DNA of 64,000 nt, taken from contig DASXGN010000025.1 in the NCBI GenBank assembly GCA_036489025.1, positions 62,001 to 126,000 of the forward strand, read 5' to 3'. The stretch comes from Dryocola sp036489025. Its GTDB lineage: Bacteria; Pseudomonadota; Gammaproteobacteria; Enterobacterales; Enterobacteriaceae. Numbering within the stretch: the stretch's first letter is position 1; the number at the start of each line of letters is the position of its first letter. The notes beneath the pieces are model-generated. The model was not told where the DNA came from. It saw nothing but the letters and a program-made list of their open reading frames with translations, and searched no databases. The position numbers and the translations under genes were made by a program. Shown one piece after another: positions 32,776 to 41,445 of this stretch.

Positions 32776-33756
32776 TTAGAAACTTAAACGTAGCTTCAAC
32801 AAAGTGCTTTGCAAGCTGTTCCAGTCCGTTTCCTCATTATTTATCAATTCAATACGGCTGTCCGGCGGCGCGACATTCTGTGTCTCGATGTGCAGATCGT
32901 CACCCTGGCGATTAATGCGCACCAGGCCTTCGGCAATTCTTAACACGCCTTTGACTCTGCCGACCGGCGCCAGCCGCGCCCATTCAAGAATGCCTACCGT
33001 GTCAAATACCGTCTCCGCATCGAAGATCCAGCCGCAGGCATGATAACCCTGGCCGCTATTAACGCTGCGTCGCCAGCGCTGCTGGCCCGGCAGGCTTAGC
33101 GCGGCTAAGCCACGATTTGCCTGATGCGTATGGCTATGCTCTTCGCTATCTGGCAGGTTGCGCAGATTGAGGCGCGGTCTGTCCAGCAGGCCAACATCTA
33201 TTATTCCATTTTCTGCGTTCACGATTTCTCGCTCGCCTGCAAATGCCTGCTGCCACGCAATCAGGGCGTCGCGGCTCTCCTTCGTGGTGCGATCGCCTTT
33301 ATTGGCAATGATGATATCCGCCGCGGCGAGCTGATCGCGGAAGTTATCGTTATTCGCGCTGCGCTCGTCGAGCAGCTGGCGGCTATCGAGCAGGCAAAGC
33401 GTCGCCTTGAGGTCTATCCACGGCCGGTAGATTTCGGCGGTGAGCATATCGAGGATTTGTTTCGGGTGGCCAAGGCCGGTGGGTTCGATAAGAAGGCGGT
33501 CGGGCTGCCCCTTGCGCAGCAAGGTGTTCAGGCCAACCTGCATTGGCAGCCCGTTCACGCAGCACATGCAGCCGCCGGGGATTTCTTTGAGCAGCGCGCC
33601 GCTGTCGGCCAGCAGAGCTCCGTCGATGCCGACTTCGCCAAACTCATTTACCAGCACGGCCCACTTCTCGTTATCGGGCTTGTGGGCCAGAAGGTGCAAA
33701 ATGGTGGTGGTTTTCCCGCTGCCGAGGAAACCGGTAATCAGATTGGTTTTGGTCAC
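32776..33756 (-). CDS. yeiR: Zinc-binding COG0523 GTPase YeiR
   Basis: G3E-family GTPase and likely metallochaperone. The P-loop GFLGSGKTT is near the N-terminus, the metal motif CMCC (GGCMCCVNG) follows at about residue 60, and the NKGD base-recognition motif (IIANKGDRTT) is present. A GTG start at 33756 gives 326 aa (E. coli 328) with VTKTNLITGFLGSGK aligned to E. coli MTRTNLITGFLGSGK, and a CGGAG SD sits six bases upstream. An ATG at 33774 would add six unconserved residues. The C-terminal CobW_C domain (RIELINNEETDWNSL) is intact. Follows yeiQ on the same strand. Confidence 0.92.
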   Translation of the reverse strand: MTKTNLITGFLGSGKTTTILHLLAHKPDNEKWAVLVNEFGEVGIDGALLADSGALLKEIPGGCMCCVNGLPMQVGLNTLLRKGQPDRLLIEPTGLGHPKQILDMLTAEIYRPWIDLKATLCLLDSRQLLDERSANNDNFRDQLAAADIIIANKGDRTTKESRDALIAWQQAFAGEREIVNAENGIIDVGLLDRPRLNLRNLPDSEEHSHTHQANRGLAALSLPGQQRWRRSVNSGQGYHACGWIFDAETVFDTVGILEWARLAPVGRVKGVLRIAEGLVRINRQGDDLHIETQNVAPPDSRIELINNEETDWNSLQSTLLKLRLSF

Positions 33757-33884
33757 TGTCGCTCCGGATAGCATCAGTCATGCCTGTGTGATATTCATCA
33801 CTATCCTGAACAACATTAAGCTAAAAATGAAGCCCAACGCGGCCTGTTTTTTACTGAAACCGCGTTAAGGGCATGGATTGTCAA

Positions 33885-35348
33885 TTACGGAACCAGTCCC
33901 GCAACGGCCGCGCGGGCACCTTCATTGCATAGCGTTTCCCATGCCTGGCGGATGCGGCTGACAAAACGTTCATCGCCCGGCAGATCGCTGCCGAAGATTT
34001 CGCTGAGGCCAAGCAGGGCCACTACGCGCTCGGCTTCAGAACTGCTTCCGACAATATCCTTTATTTTCTGCGCCAGCGGATCGCGCACATCTATTGTCTG
34101 GCCCGCATCGCCCACACCGCTGACATAGCGCATCCAGCCTGCAATGCCTAGTGCCAGGCACGGCCACTCTCCGTTATGCTGCAAATGCCAGCGCACGCTT
34201 TCCAGCATGCGTTGGGGTAGCTTTTGGCTGCCGTCCATGGCGATTTGCCAGGTTCGATGCTGCAAAGCGGGATTGCTAAAACGTTCGAGAAGATTTTCCG
34301 CGTACTGCTCTAAATCGACGCCCGCCACGCGCAGGGTCGGAGCCTGTTCCTGCATCATCAGGCGGTGCGCGGCCCGGTAAAAGTTTTTATCCGCCATGCA
34401 GTCGTTAATATGCAGGTATCCCGCCAGATAGCCCAGCCAGGCGAGGAAAGAGTGGCTGCCGTTGAGCATGCGCAGCTTCATTTTCTCCCAGGGCAGCACG
34501 TCATCCACCATCTCTACGCCCGCGACTTCCCACTGCGGGCGGCCTGCCACGAAATTATCTTCAATTACCCACTGGATAAACGGTTCGCCTGAGATAGCGC
34601 AGGGATCTTCCACGCCCAGAATTTCAGTGACTTCCCGCAGCGATTCCGGCGTCGCTGCCGGGACGATGCGATCGACCATGGTGCCCGGGAAAGTCACGTG
34701 TTCGCGCACCCAGTCGGCGAGCGCCGGGCTGCGTTTCTCCGCCATGCCGATAACCGCATTGCGCACCACGTGGCCGTTATCAGGGATGTTGTCGCAGGAG
34801 AGCACGGTAAACGGGGGCAGGCCGCGCTCGCGGCGGCGGCTTAGCGCTTCCACCAGAATGCCGGGGGCGGAATGAGGTTCGGCGGGGTTTTGCAGATCGT
34901 GCACGATGTGTTCGTTAGCCGCGTCTAGCCTGCCGGTTGCCGGGTCGATGCAATAGCCTTTTTCGGTCACCGTGAGGGAAACTATCGCCACCTGCGGCTC
35001 GCAGAACTTCTCGATAATGGCGTTCATTCCGTCGAGCTTCGCATTCAGACATTCATTGACCGCCCCGACCACAATGGCCAGGTTTCCGTCACGTCCCTTT
35101 TCCAGCACCGTATAAAGATGGTCCTGCTCGCGCAGGGCGCTCATCAGCTTGTCGCCGCTGAAAAGGCTAATTTCACAGATGCCCCAGTCTCCTCCGAGGG
35201 CGTTCAGCACCCGGTCAGTCAGCAGCGCCTGGTGCGCCCGGTGAAAAGCGCCGAAGCCAAAATGGACGATACGCGTTTGCAGCGCCCGGCGGTCGTAGCG
35301 CGGCAGCTGCACGCCGTCTGGCAAGGTGACGGAAGCAATTGTATTCAT
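33885..35348 (-). CDS. yeiQ: Mannitol dehydrogenase-family oxidoreductase YeiQ (fructuronate reductase-like)
   Basis: NAD-dependent polyol/hexonate dehydrogenase, 487 aa (E. coli YeiQ 488). The N-terminal Rossmann domain begins IVHFGFGAFHRAHQAL (about 28-43), and the C-terminal mannitol dehydrogenase domain has the catalytic region KLRMLNGSHSFLAWLGYLAG. It is paralogous to UxuB, which reduces D-fructuronate to D-mannonate. Here it is divergent from uxuA, whose product dehydrates D-mannonate; this context supports a D-mannonate oxidoreductase role. Biochemical specificity cannot be read from the sequence alone. Confidence 0.9.
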   Translation of the reverse strand: MNTIASVTLPDGVQLPRYDRRALQTRIVHFGFGAFHRAHQALLTDRVLNALGGDWGICEISLFSGDKLMSALREQDHLYTVLEKGRDGNLAIVVGAVNECLNAKLDGMNAIIEKFCEPQVAIVSLTVTEKGYCIDPATGRLDAANEHIVHDLQNPAEPHSAPGILVEALSRRRERGLPPFTVLSCDNIPDNGHVVRNAVIGMAEKRSPALADWVREHVTFPGTMVDRIVPAATPESLREVTEILGVEDPCAISGEPFIQWVIEDNFVAGRPQWEVAGVEMVDDVLPWEKMKLRMLNGSHSFLAWLGYLAGYLHINDCMADKNFYRAAHRLMMQEQAPTLRVAGVDLEQYAENLLERFSNPALQHRTWQIAMDGSQKLPQRMLESVRWHLQHNGEWPCLALGIAGWMRYVSGVGDAGQTIDVRDPLAQKIKDIVGSSSEAERVVALLGLSEIFGSDLPGDERFVSRIRQAWETLCNEGARAAVAGLVP

Positions 35349-35410
35349 AAATTTAAACCCTGATTAACCTAATGATAACAACTGCAGTCTAAAGTTATAT
35401 GACAGCAAAT

Positions 35411-35537
35411 AAAATTGGTGTGCTGCCTTTATCGCTTTAATGTGAGCTGGATCAACCAATTTTACGGGTGTAATTGATCGGAGCTCGCTTTGCGGTATGG
35501 TAGTCGCCATTGCAATCTTTTAGAATTGGTATGACAA
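35411..35537. promoter_or_regulatory. yeiQ/uxuA regulatory region: UxuR/ExuR-like and CRP-like sites
   Basis: AAAATTGGT (35411-35419) and its inverted copy ACCAATTTT (35455-35463) flank a CRP-like site TGTGA-N6-TCAAC (35441-35456). A third element TTGGTATGACAA (35526-35537) is close to the UxuR/ExuR core TTGGTATACCAA. The pattern suggests repression by a hexuronate regulator and activation by CRP in both directions. Confidence 0.55.
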
Positions 35538-35559
35538 CTTATTAACTGAGGAACTGGCA

Positions 35560-36753
35560 ATGGAACAAACCTGGCGTTGGTATGGCCCGAAAGACCCTGT
35601 ATCACTGGACGATGTGCGCCAGGCGGGCGCGACGGGAGTGGTCACCGCTCTGCATCATATCCCCAACGGTGAAGTGTGGCCGGTGGCGGAAATCAAGCAG
35701 CGCCAGGCCGAGCTGGCGGCGAAGGGCCTGACCTGGTCGGTGGTTGAAAGCATCCCGGTTCATGAAGAAATCAAAACCCATACCGGCGAGTTCGATAAAC
35801 ATATTGCCAGCTACCAGCAGAGCATCCGCAATCTGGCCGAGTGCGGCATTGATACCGTGTGCTACAACTTCATGCCGATCCTCGACTGGACGCGTACCGA
35901 CCTGGAATACGCGCTGCCGGACGGCTCAAAAGCTCTGCGTTTTGACCAGATCGCTTTTGCCGCGTTTGAGCTGCACATTCTTCAGCGCCCTGGCGCGGAG
36001 GCAGATTACAGCGCGGAAGAGCAACGTCAGGCGCTCGACTACTTCCACAATATGTCCGACGCAGAAAAAGAGAAGCTGACCCGCAACATCATCGCCGGGT
36101 TGCCGGGAGCGGAAGAGGGCTACACGCTCGATCAGTTCCGCGCTCGCCTTGCGGAATACGACGGAATTAACAAAGCGCAGCTGCGCGAAAACATGGCTTA
36201 CTTCCTGCGCGCTATTGTTGCCGTGGCGGAAGAAGTTGGCGTGCGCCTGGCCGTGCACCCGGACGATCCGCCGCGCCCCATTCTCGGCCTGCCGCGCATT
36301 GTTTCGACTATCGAAGATATGCAGTGGCTGAAGGATACCGTCGACAGCATTAACAACGGCTTTACTATGTGCACCGGCTCCTACGGCGTGCGGGCGGATA
36401 ACGACCTGGTACGAATGATTGAAACCTTTGGCGATCGTATCCACTTCACCCACCTGCGCGCGACCTGCCGCGAAGACAATCCGAAAACCTTCCATGAAGG
36501 CGCGCATTTGCAGGGCGATGTAAATATGGTGGCGGTGGTGAAAGCGATTCTGACGGAAGAGCAGCGCCGGAAGGCGAGCGGGGATTCACGCCCGATTCCC
36601 ATGCGCCCGGATCACGGCCATCAGATGCTGGACGACCTGCATAAGAAAACAAACCCGGGCTATTCGGCGATTGGCCGCCTGAAAGGGCTGGCGGAAGTGC
36701 GCGGCGTTGAGCTGGCGCTGAAGCAAACCCTGTTCCCGGATCTGCTGAAGTAG
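35560..36753 (+). CDS. uxuA: Mannonate dehydratase UxuA
   Basis: Converts D-mannonate to 2-keto-3-deoxygluconate in glucuronate catabolism. 397 aa (E. coli 394), TIM barrel, beginning MEQTWRWYGPKDPVSLDDVR. Metal/substrate motifs include CYNFMPILDWTRT, AVHPDDPPRPILGLPRI, THLRAT and the C-terminal MRPDHGHQM. In E. coli uxuA is with uxuB elsewhere on the map; here it is divergent from the UxuB paralogue yeiQ. SD GAGGAACTGG precedes the ATG. Confidence 0.96.
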   Translation: MEQTWRWYGPKDPVSLDDVRQAGATGVVTALHHIPNGEVWPVAEIKQRQAELAAKGLTWSVVESIPVHEEIKTHTGEFDKHIASYQQSIRNLAECGIDTVCYNFMPILDWTRTDLEYALPDGSKALRFDQIAFAAFELHILQRPGAEADYSAEEQRQALDYFHNMSDAEKEKLTRNIIAGLPGAEEGYTLDQFRARLAEYDGINKAQLRENMAYFLRAIVAVAEEVGVRLAVHPDDPPRPILGLPRIVSTIEDMQWLKDTVDSINNGFTMCTGSYGVRADNDLVRMIETFGDRIHFTHLRATCREDNPKTFHEGAHLQGDVNMVAVVKAILTEEQRRKASGDSRPIPMRPDHGHQMLDDLHKKTNPGYSAIGRLKGLAEVRGVELALKQTLFPDLLK

Positions 36754-36780
36754 ATTACCTATCTGATAAGCAGCAATAAA

Positions 36781-36806
36781 AAACCCGCCGAGGCGGGTTT
36801 TTCTTT
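36781..36806. terminator. Bidirectional terminator of uxuA and efpL
   Basis: Stem AAACCCGCC/GGCGGGTTT (36781-36789/36792-36800), with A-rich sequence before and a T-rich tract after, between convergent uxuA and efpL. Confidence 0.92.
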
Positions 36807-37379
36807 TTAGTCTGCGCGACCCATTGAACGCTTTTCAGCGATATGGATGCGGATTTTCTCACCGGTCACCATATATTCAGGTACCTGAATGACCAGGCCG
36901 GTAGACATCGTGGCAGGCTTGGTACGGGAGCTGGCGGAAGCGCCTTTAATGCCCGGAGCCGTTTCAACGATTTCCAGATCCACCGTCTGCGGCAGCTCCA
37001 GCGCCAGCAGCTGGCCGTCCCAGGTCAGAACCTGCATATCCGGCATGCCGCCTTCAGGAATAAACTGCAGCTCGTCTTCAATCTGGTCTTTGGTGAAGAT
37101 GTACGGGGTGTAATCTTCTTTATCCATAAACACGTATTCGTTGCCGTCAATATAGGAGAAGTCAACGAAACGGCGGGTCAGGGTAATGGTATCGACGATA
37201 TCGTCACCTTTAAAACGCTCTTCAACCTTCTGTCCGGTGCGGACGTCGGAGAAACGCATCTTATAAAGGGTCGCCGCGCCGCGCGCGCTCGGGGCCTGAA
37301 TATCGATATCTTTCACAATCAGCAGCTTGCCGTTGTAGTTCAGTACCATGCCTTTTTTGATTTCGTTAGCTCTTGCCAT
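36807..37379 (-). CDS. efpL: Elongation factor P-like protein EfpL (YeiP)
   Basis: EF-P paralogue that relieves ribosome stalling. The start at 37379 gives 190 aa, the E. coli YeiP length, beginning MARANEIKKGMVLNYNGKLL. The tip of the loop that reaches the peptidyl-transferase centre carries R33 (APSARGAATLY) in place of the lysine that EF-P modifies. Domains II and III are OB-like, and it ends EKRSMGRAD as in E. coli. The open frame extends 92 codons upstream, but there is a good SD (AGGACA) at 37379 and no conservation beyond it. Confidence 0.95.
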   Translation of the reverse strand: MARANEIKKGMVLNYNGKLLIVKDIDIQAPSARGAATLYKMRFSDVRTGQKVEERFKGDDIVDTITLTRRFVDFSYIDGNEYVFMDKEDYTPYIFTKDQIEDELQFIPEGGMPDMQVLTWDGQLLALELPQTVDLEIVETAPGIKGASASSRTKPATMSTGLVIQVPEYMVTGEKIRIHIAEKRSMGRAD

Positions 37380-37563
37380 CGATGTGTCCTGTAAAATTTG
37401 AGGGGCGAAAATATTGCGACAAATTACTCGCGAGGTGCATTTCAGGCAAGCGGATTTCGTCGCCCGAACGCCAACCTTTGCGACAAAGTATAAATCAGCG
37501 TAGTAAAGCCTGAACGGGACTGATACAGTCCGCCCACCTGCCAGCCCACCGGAGTATTGGCTT

Positions 37564-37818
37564 ATGGACTGCCGTCCTGATTGCGGAGCCTGCTGCACCG
37601 CGCCTTCTGTATCAAGCCCCATACCCGGCATGCCAAACGGTAAGCCTGCCAACACGCCGTGCGTTCAGCTTGGCGCCGACATGCGCTGTAAAATCTTTCT
37701 CTCGCCGCTCAGGCCGAAGGTCTGCGCCGGGCTTCAGGCCAGCCGGGAAATGTGTGGCAGCACGCGCCAGCAGGCTATGGCATACCTGATTTATCTTGAG
37801 GCGGCCACGGCCCCTTAA
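37564..37818 (+). CDS. yeiW: YeiW, YkgJ-family cysteine cluster protein
   Basis: Small 84-aa protein with the N-terminal metal-binding cluster MDCRPDCGACCTAPS and further Cys in CVQLG, MRCKIF, KVCAG and REMCG, typical of UPF0153/YkgJ proteins that probably bind zinc or an iron-sulfur cluster. E. coli YeiW is the same length. Function unknown. It converges on setB, with the two stop codons interlocked in TTAA. Confidence 0.9.
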   Translation: MDCRPDCGACCTAPSVSSPIPGMPNGKPANTPCVQLGADMRCKIFLSPLRPKVCAGLQASREMCGSTRQQAMAYLIYLEAATAP

Positions 37819-38996
37819 ACGTCCTTAATACGCGCCATGCAGTACGCCGTCATGGCGATCATCCCCAGCGCGATGAAAAATACCGTGTGATAGTTCCAGA
37901 TCTCGGCCACCACGCCCGCCATTGAACCGGCGATTATCCAGCCCACGCGTGTGGTATTGGTGTACAGCGTGGTGGCGGCTCCCGCCTGGCCGGGCATCAG
38001 ATCCTGGAAATAAAGCATGCCAATCCCCGCCAGAATCCCGATAAAAATCGCGTTCAGCAGCTGCAGGCCAAGCAGCATCATTTCGTTGTGCAGCGTCAGC
38101 ATCCCGATATAGAAGAGCATGCCGGCTACGGTGGCAATGCGCATCAGGAAGCGTTTGCCAAAGCGTTTAGCGTAATAGCCCGCGATCAGCATGGTGGGAA
38201 TTTCCAGCCCGGCCGCGGTGCCCATCATCACCCCCGCCAGCTTCTCAGGCAGATGTAGTTCATGAATGATGTAGAGCGGCATATTGATGATGTACAGGCT
38301 GTTGCAGCCCCACATCATGGTGCAGGCAACAAACAGCAGCAGCGTGTCGCGGCGGTTGCGGCGCGGCGCTTCGAGCTTGCCGGTGGTTACCGCCGGCTCT
38401 TTACGCATCGACGGCAGGAACAGCCACACCATCAGGCTGCAAACCACAAAGGCGAAGGCGGCGCTCAGGTACATGGTGGTGAAGCCAAAACCTAACGCCA
38501 GCGCATAGGCGATGGGCGGGCCGATAACCCAGGCCAGCGACACCTGCGCGCGCAGGATGGAGCTGAACATAACGGCTTCTCGCCCGGTGCGATCGGCATG
38601 TTCGCGGGCAAGGGCGAACATCTGCGGGTTTGCCGTTGAGCCGAAGCTGCTCAGGAACACCCCTACAAACAGCAGCACAAAGTAGTTACGGTTCCAGGCG
38701 AACAGCACGCAGGCCAGCGCGCCGAGCAGGCAGCAGACGAAGATCAGCGACTTGCGGTCGCCTTTGCGATCCGAGCGCCCGGCCAGAAACTGGCTGACCA
38801 GAATGCCAATCACCGCGCTGCCGGTAAAGAAGAACCCCACCATCGCTGGCCGGACGTGGACTTCCTCGGTCAAAAACAGGCTTAGCGTTGGCGTTTGTAA
38901 GGCGCCAGCAATGCCGGTTAAAAAAGCTACAATCAAGAAGGCGGAGGAAGTCAGATCGAGAGGTTTTCGGGCCGCGGCAGCAGGGGAGTTTTGCAT
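37815..38996 (-). CDS. setB: Sugar efflux transporter SetB
   Basis: MFS sugar exporter of the SET family, able to export lactose and glucose in E. coli. The 393-aa protein (E. coli 393) has about 12 membrane segments and the MFS motif QFLAGRSDRKGDRKSL between helices 2 and 3. Located between yeiW and fruB as in E. coli, divergent from the fructose operon. Confidence 0.94.
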   Translation of the reverse strand: MQNSPAAAARKPLDLTSSAFLIVAFLTGIAGALQTPTLSLFLTEEVHVRPAMVGFFFTGSAVIGILVSQFLAGRSDRKGDRKSLIFVCCLLGALACVLFAWNRNYFVLLFVGVFLSSFGSTANPQMFALAREHADRTGREAVMFSSILRAQVSLAWVIGPPIAYALALGFGFTTMYLSAAFAFVVCSLMVWLFLPSMRKEPAVTTGKLEAPRRNRRDTLLLFVACTMMWGCNSLYIINMPLYIIHELHLPEKLAGVMMGTAAGLEIPTMLIAGYYAKRFGKRFLMRIATVAGMLFYIGMLTLHNEMMLLGLQLLNAIFIGILAGIGMLYFQDLMPGQAGAATTLYTNTTRVGWIIAGSMAGVVAEIWNYHTVFFIALGMIAMTAYCMARIKDV

Positions 38997-39263
38997 GGGG
39001 TCAGCGTCAGTTTAGAGGGAACGCGCGGAGTTTACCTGGGTTGCCGGGAAATAAACAGTTGTTCAAATCAAAGGCGACACGAAAAGTCAAAACGCTGTTC
39101 CGGTTTGTATTTACTGCGGCTGAAGCTTGCTGAAGCGCCAGAAAATACGGCCTTAAGTTCAGTCCGGACGTTTCGGTTAGCGGGAAAATGTGCGTAACCT
39201 CAAAATTCTGGCAACGGAATCACAACAATACTTGCCTGGTTTGCGGGAAAATCACACACTCCT

Positions 39264-39275
39264 TGAAACGTTTCA
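39264..39275. promoter_or_regulatory. Cra (FruR) operator 1 of fruBKA
   Basis: Perfect 12-bp palindrome TGAAACGTTTCA, the ideal Cra operator core, 87 bp upstream of the fruB start. Confidence 0.88.
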
Positions 39276-39329
39276 GCGTCGTCTGCTTGTCTGACCGAAG
39301 TAAGGTGGCGCTTTTTTTCTCAAACAAGC

Positions 39330-39341
39330 TGAATCGTTTCA
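39330..39341. promoter_or_regulatory. Cra (FruR) operator 2 of fruBKA
   Basis: TGAATCGTTTCA, one mismatch from the Cra palindrome, 20 bp upstream of fruB. Two sites in tandem match the E. coli fru arrangement and predict repression relieved by fructose 1-phosphate. The rest of the 365-bp setB-fruB gap holds no gene. Confidence 0.85.
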
Positions 39342-39361
39342 ATTCAGCAGGAGAGGGAACC

Positions 39362-40495
39362 ATGTTTCAGTTGTCCGTGCAGGATATTCACCCGGGGCAG
39401 AGCGCCGGGAATAAAGAAGAGGCCATCCGCCAGGTTGCCGCTGCGCTCGCGCAGGCGGGGAACGTCAGCGAAGGCTACGTAGACGGTATGCTGGCTCGCG
39501 AGCAGCAAACCGCCACCTACCTGGGGAACGGCATCGCCATTCCACACGGCACCATCGACACCCGCGATCTGGTGCTGAAAACCGGCGTTCAGGTTTATCA
39601 GTTCCCGCAGGGCGTAGAGTGGGCCGACGGCCAGAAAGCCTATGTGGCCATCGGTATTGCGGCAAGCTCCGACGAACATCTTGGCCTGCTGCGTCAGCTG
39701 ACGCACGTGCTGAGCGATGACGCGGTGGCTGAACAGCTGAAAACCGCCACCACGGCGGAAGAGCTTCGCGCGCTGCTGATGGGCGAAAAGCAAAGTTCAG
39801 CTCTGCTGTTCGACAACTCGCTGCTGGCGCTGGACGTCAACGCCCGCGACCTGATGACCCTGCAAGCGTTAAATGCAGGCCGCATCAAGCAGGCCGGGGC
39901 GGCAGACGCTTCTTTTGTTAGCCAGGTTGTTTCCAACCGGCCGCTTTATCTCGGCCAGGGGATCTGGCTGAACGACAGCACCGAAGGCAACCTCGCCAGC
40001 GCGGTGGCTATCAGCCGTCCCGCCTCGGCGTTTGAGTCAGAAGGCGAACCGGTTTCCCTGCTGATGACGGTTTCCGTGGCCGATGAACAGCCGTTGCAGG
40101 TGCTGAACCGCCTGAGCGATATGCTGATCAACAACCAGGCCGAACATTTACTGAACGCCGATGCGCCCACTTTGCTGACGCTGCTGACCAGCGACGAACA
40201 GCCTGCTGAAAATGTGCTGACGCAAGAATTCACCGTTCGTAACGAGCACGGCCTGCACGCCCGTCCGGGCACCGTGCTGGTCAACACCATCAAACAATTT
40301 ACCAGTGAGATTACCGTGACAAACCTCGACGGATCCGGCAAACCGGCAAACGGGCGCAGCCTGATGAAAGTGGTTGCGCTGGGCGTGAAAAAAGGACACC
40401 GCCTGCGCTTTACCGCTCAGGGCGAAGACGCCCGGCAGGCGCTGGACGCTATCGGCGAAGCCATTTCCGCAGGTCTTGGCGAGGGGGCAGCATGA
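39362..40495 (+). CDS. fruB: PTS fructose-specific IIA/FPr protein FruB
   Basis: Cytoplasmic diphosphoryl-transfer protein of the fructose phosphotransferase system. 377 aa (E. coli 376): an N-terminal EIIA domain with active H62 (AIPHGT), a central linker domain, and a C-terminal HPr-like (FPr) domain with active H299 (NEHGLHARPG). The frame is open from 39188, but the start at 39362 is backed by family length and the SD AGGAGAGGG. It overlaps fruK by four bases. Confidence 0.97.
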   Translation: MFQLSVQDIHPGQSAGNKEEAIRQVAAALAQAGNVSEGYVDGMLAREQQTATYLGNGIAIPHGTIDTRDLVLKTGVQVYQFPQGVEWADGQKAYVAIGIAASSDEHLGLLRQLTHVLSDDAVAEQLKTATTAEELRALLMGEKQSSALLFDNSLLALDVNARDLMTLQALNAGRIKQAGAADASFVSQVVSNRPLYLGQGIWLNDSTEGNLASAVAISRPASAFESEGEPVSLLMTVSVADEQPLQVLNRLSDMLINNQAEHLLNADAPTLLTLLTSDEQPAENVLTQEFTVRNEHGLHARPGTVLVNTIKQFTSEITVTNLDGSGKPANGRSLMKVVALGVKKGHRLRFTAQGEDARQALDAIGEAISAGLGEGAA

Positions 40496-41430
40496 GCAGG
40501 CGCGTAGCAACCATCACCCTCAATCCGGCCTACGATCTGGTGGGCTACACCCCGGAAATCGAACGCGGTGAAGTCAACCTCGTGCGTACCACCGGCCTGC
40601 ATGCCGCGGGTAAAGGCATCAACGTGGCGAAGGTGCTCAAAGATCTGGGCATCGACGTTACCGTCGGCGGCTTCCTCGGCAAAGACAACCAGGACGGTTT
40701 TCAGCAGCTGTTCAGCGAGCTGGGCATCGCTAACCGTTTCCAGGTTGTGCAGGGCCGTACCCGCATCAACGTTAAGCTGACCGAAAAAGACGGGGAAGTT
40801 ACCGATCTGAACTTCTCCGGTTTCGAAGTGACGCCGTCCGACTGGGAGCGTTTTGTCGCAGACTCCCTGAGCTGGCTCGGCCAGTTCGACATGGTTTGCG
40901 TCAGCGGCAGCCTGCCTGCGGGCGTCACGCCGGAAGCTTTCACCGACTGGATGACGCGTCTGCGCAGCCAGTGTCCGTGCATCATTTTCGACAGCAGCCG
41001 CGAAGCGCTGGTGGCCGGTCTGAAAGCCGCGCCGTGGCTGGTGAAGCCGAACCGTCGCGAGCTGGAAATCTGGGCCGGTCGCAAGCTGCCAGAAATGAAA
41101 GACGTGATTGAGGCCGCCCACGCGCTGCGCGAGCAGGGCATTGCCCATGTCGTTATTTCTCTCGGCGCAGAGGGCGCGCTGTGGGTGAACGCTTCGGGCG
41201 AGTGGATTGCTAAACCGCCAGCCTGTGAAGTGGTCAGCACCGTGGGTGCGGGCGATTCCATGGTTGGGGGACTGATTTACGGCCTGCTGATGCGCGAGTC
41301 CAGCGAACATACTCTGCGCCTGGCGACGGCCGTTGCGGCACTGGCGGTGAGCCAGAGCAACGTTGGCATCACAGACCGCACGCAGCTGGCCGCCATGATG
41401 GCCCGCGTCGACCTGCAACCGTTTAACTGA
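40492..41430 (+). CDS. fruK: 1-phosphofructokinase FruK
   Basis: Phosphorylates fructose 1-phosphate to fructose 1,6-bisphosphate; its substrate is the inducer that releases Cra. A 312-aa PfkB-family kinase (E. coli length) with the N-terminal TLNPAYDLVGYTPEIERGEV, the substrate motif AAGKGINVAKVL and the catalytic anion hole STVGAGDSMVGG (catalytic Asp near 255). ATGA overlap with fruB; fruA follows 15 bp later. Confidence 0.97.
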   Translation: MSRRVATITLNPAYDLVGYTPEIERGEVNLVRTTGLHAAGKGINVAKVLKDLGIDVTVGGFLGKDNQDGFQQLFSELGIANRFQVVQGRTRINVKLTEKDGEVTDLNFSGFEVTPSDWERFVADSLSWLGQFDMVCVSGSLPAGVTPEAFTDWMTRLRSQCPCIIFDSSREALVAGLKAAPWLVKPNRRELEIWAGRKLPEMKDVIEAAHALREQGIAHVVISLGAEGALWVNASGEWIAKPPACEVVSTVGAGDSMVGGLIYGLLMRESSEHTLRLATAVAALAVSQSNVGITDRTQLAAMMARVDLQPFN

Positions 41431-41445
41431 TTCAGGAGAGGAACA

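Noticed and set aside
37380..37655. 92-codon N-terminal extension of EfpL
   Set aside because: An open frame without conservation; the EF-P fold begins at MARANEIKKG, preceded by a good SD.
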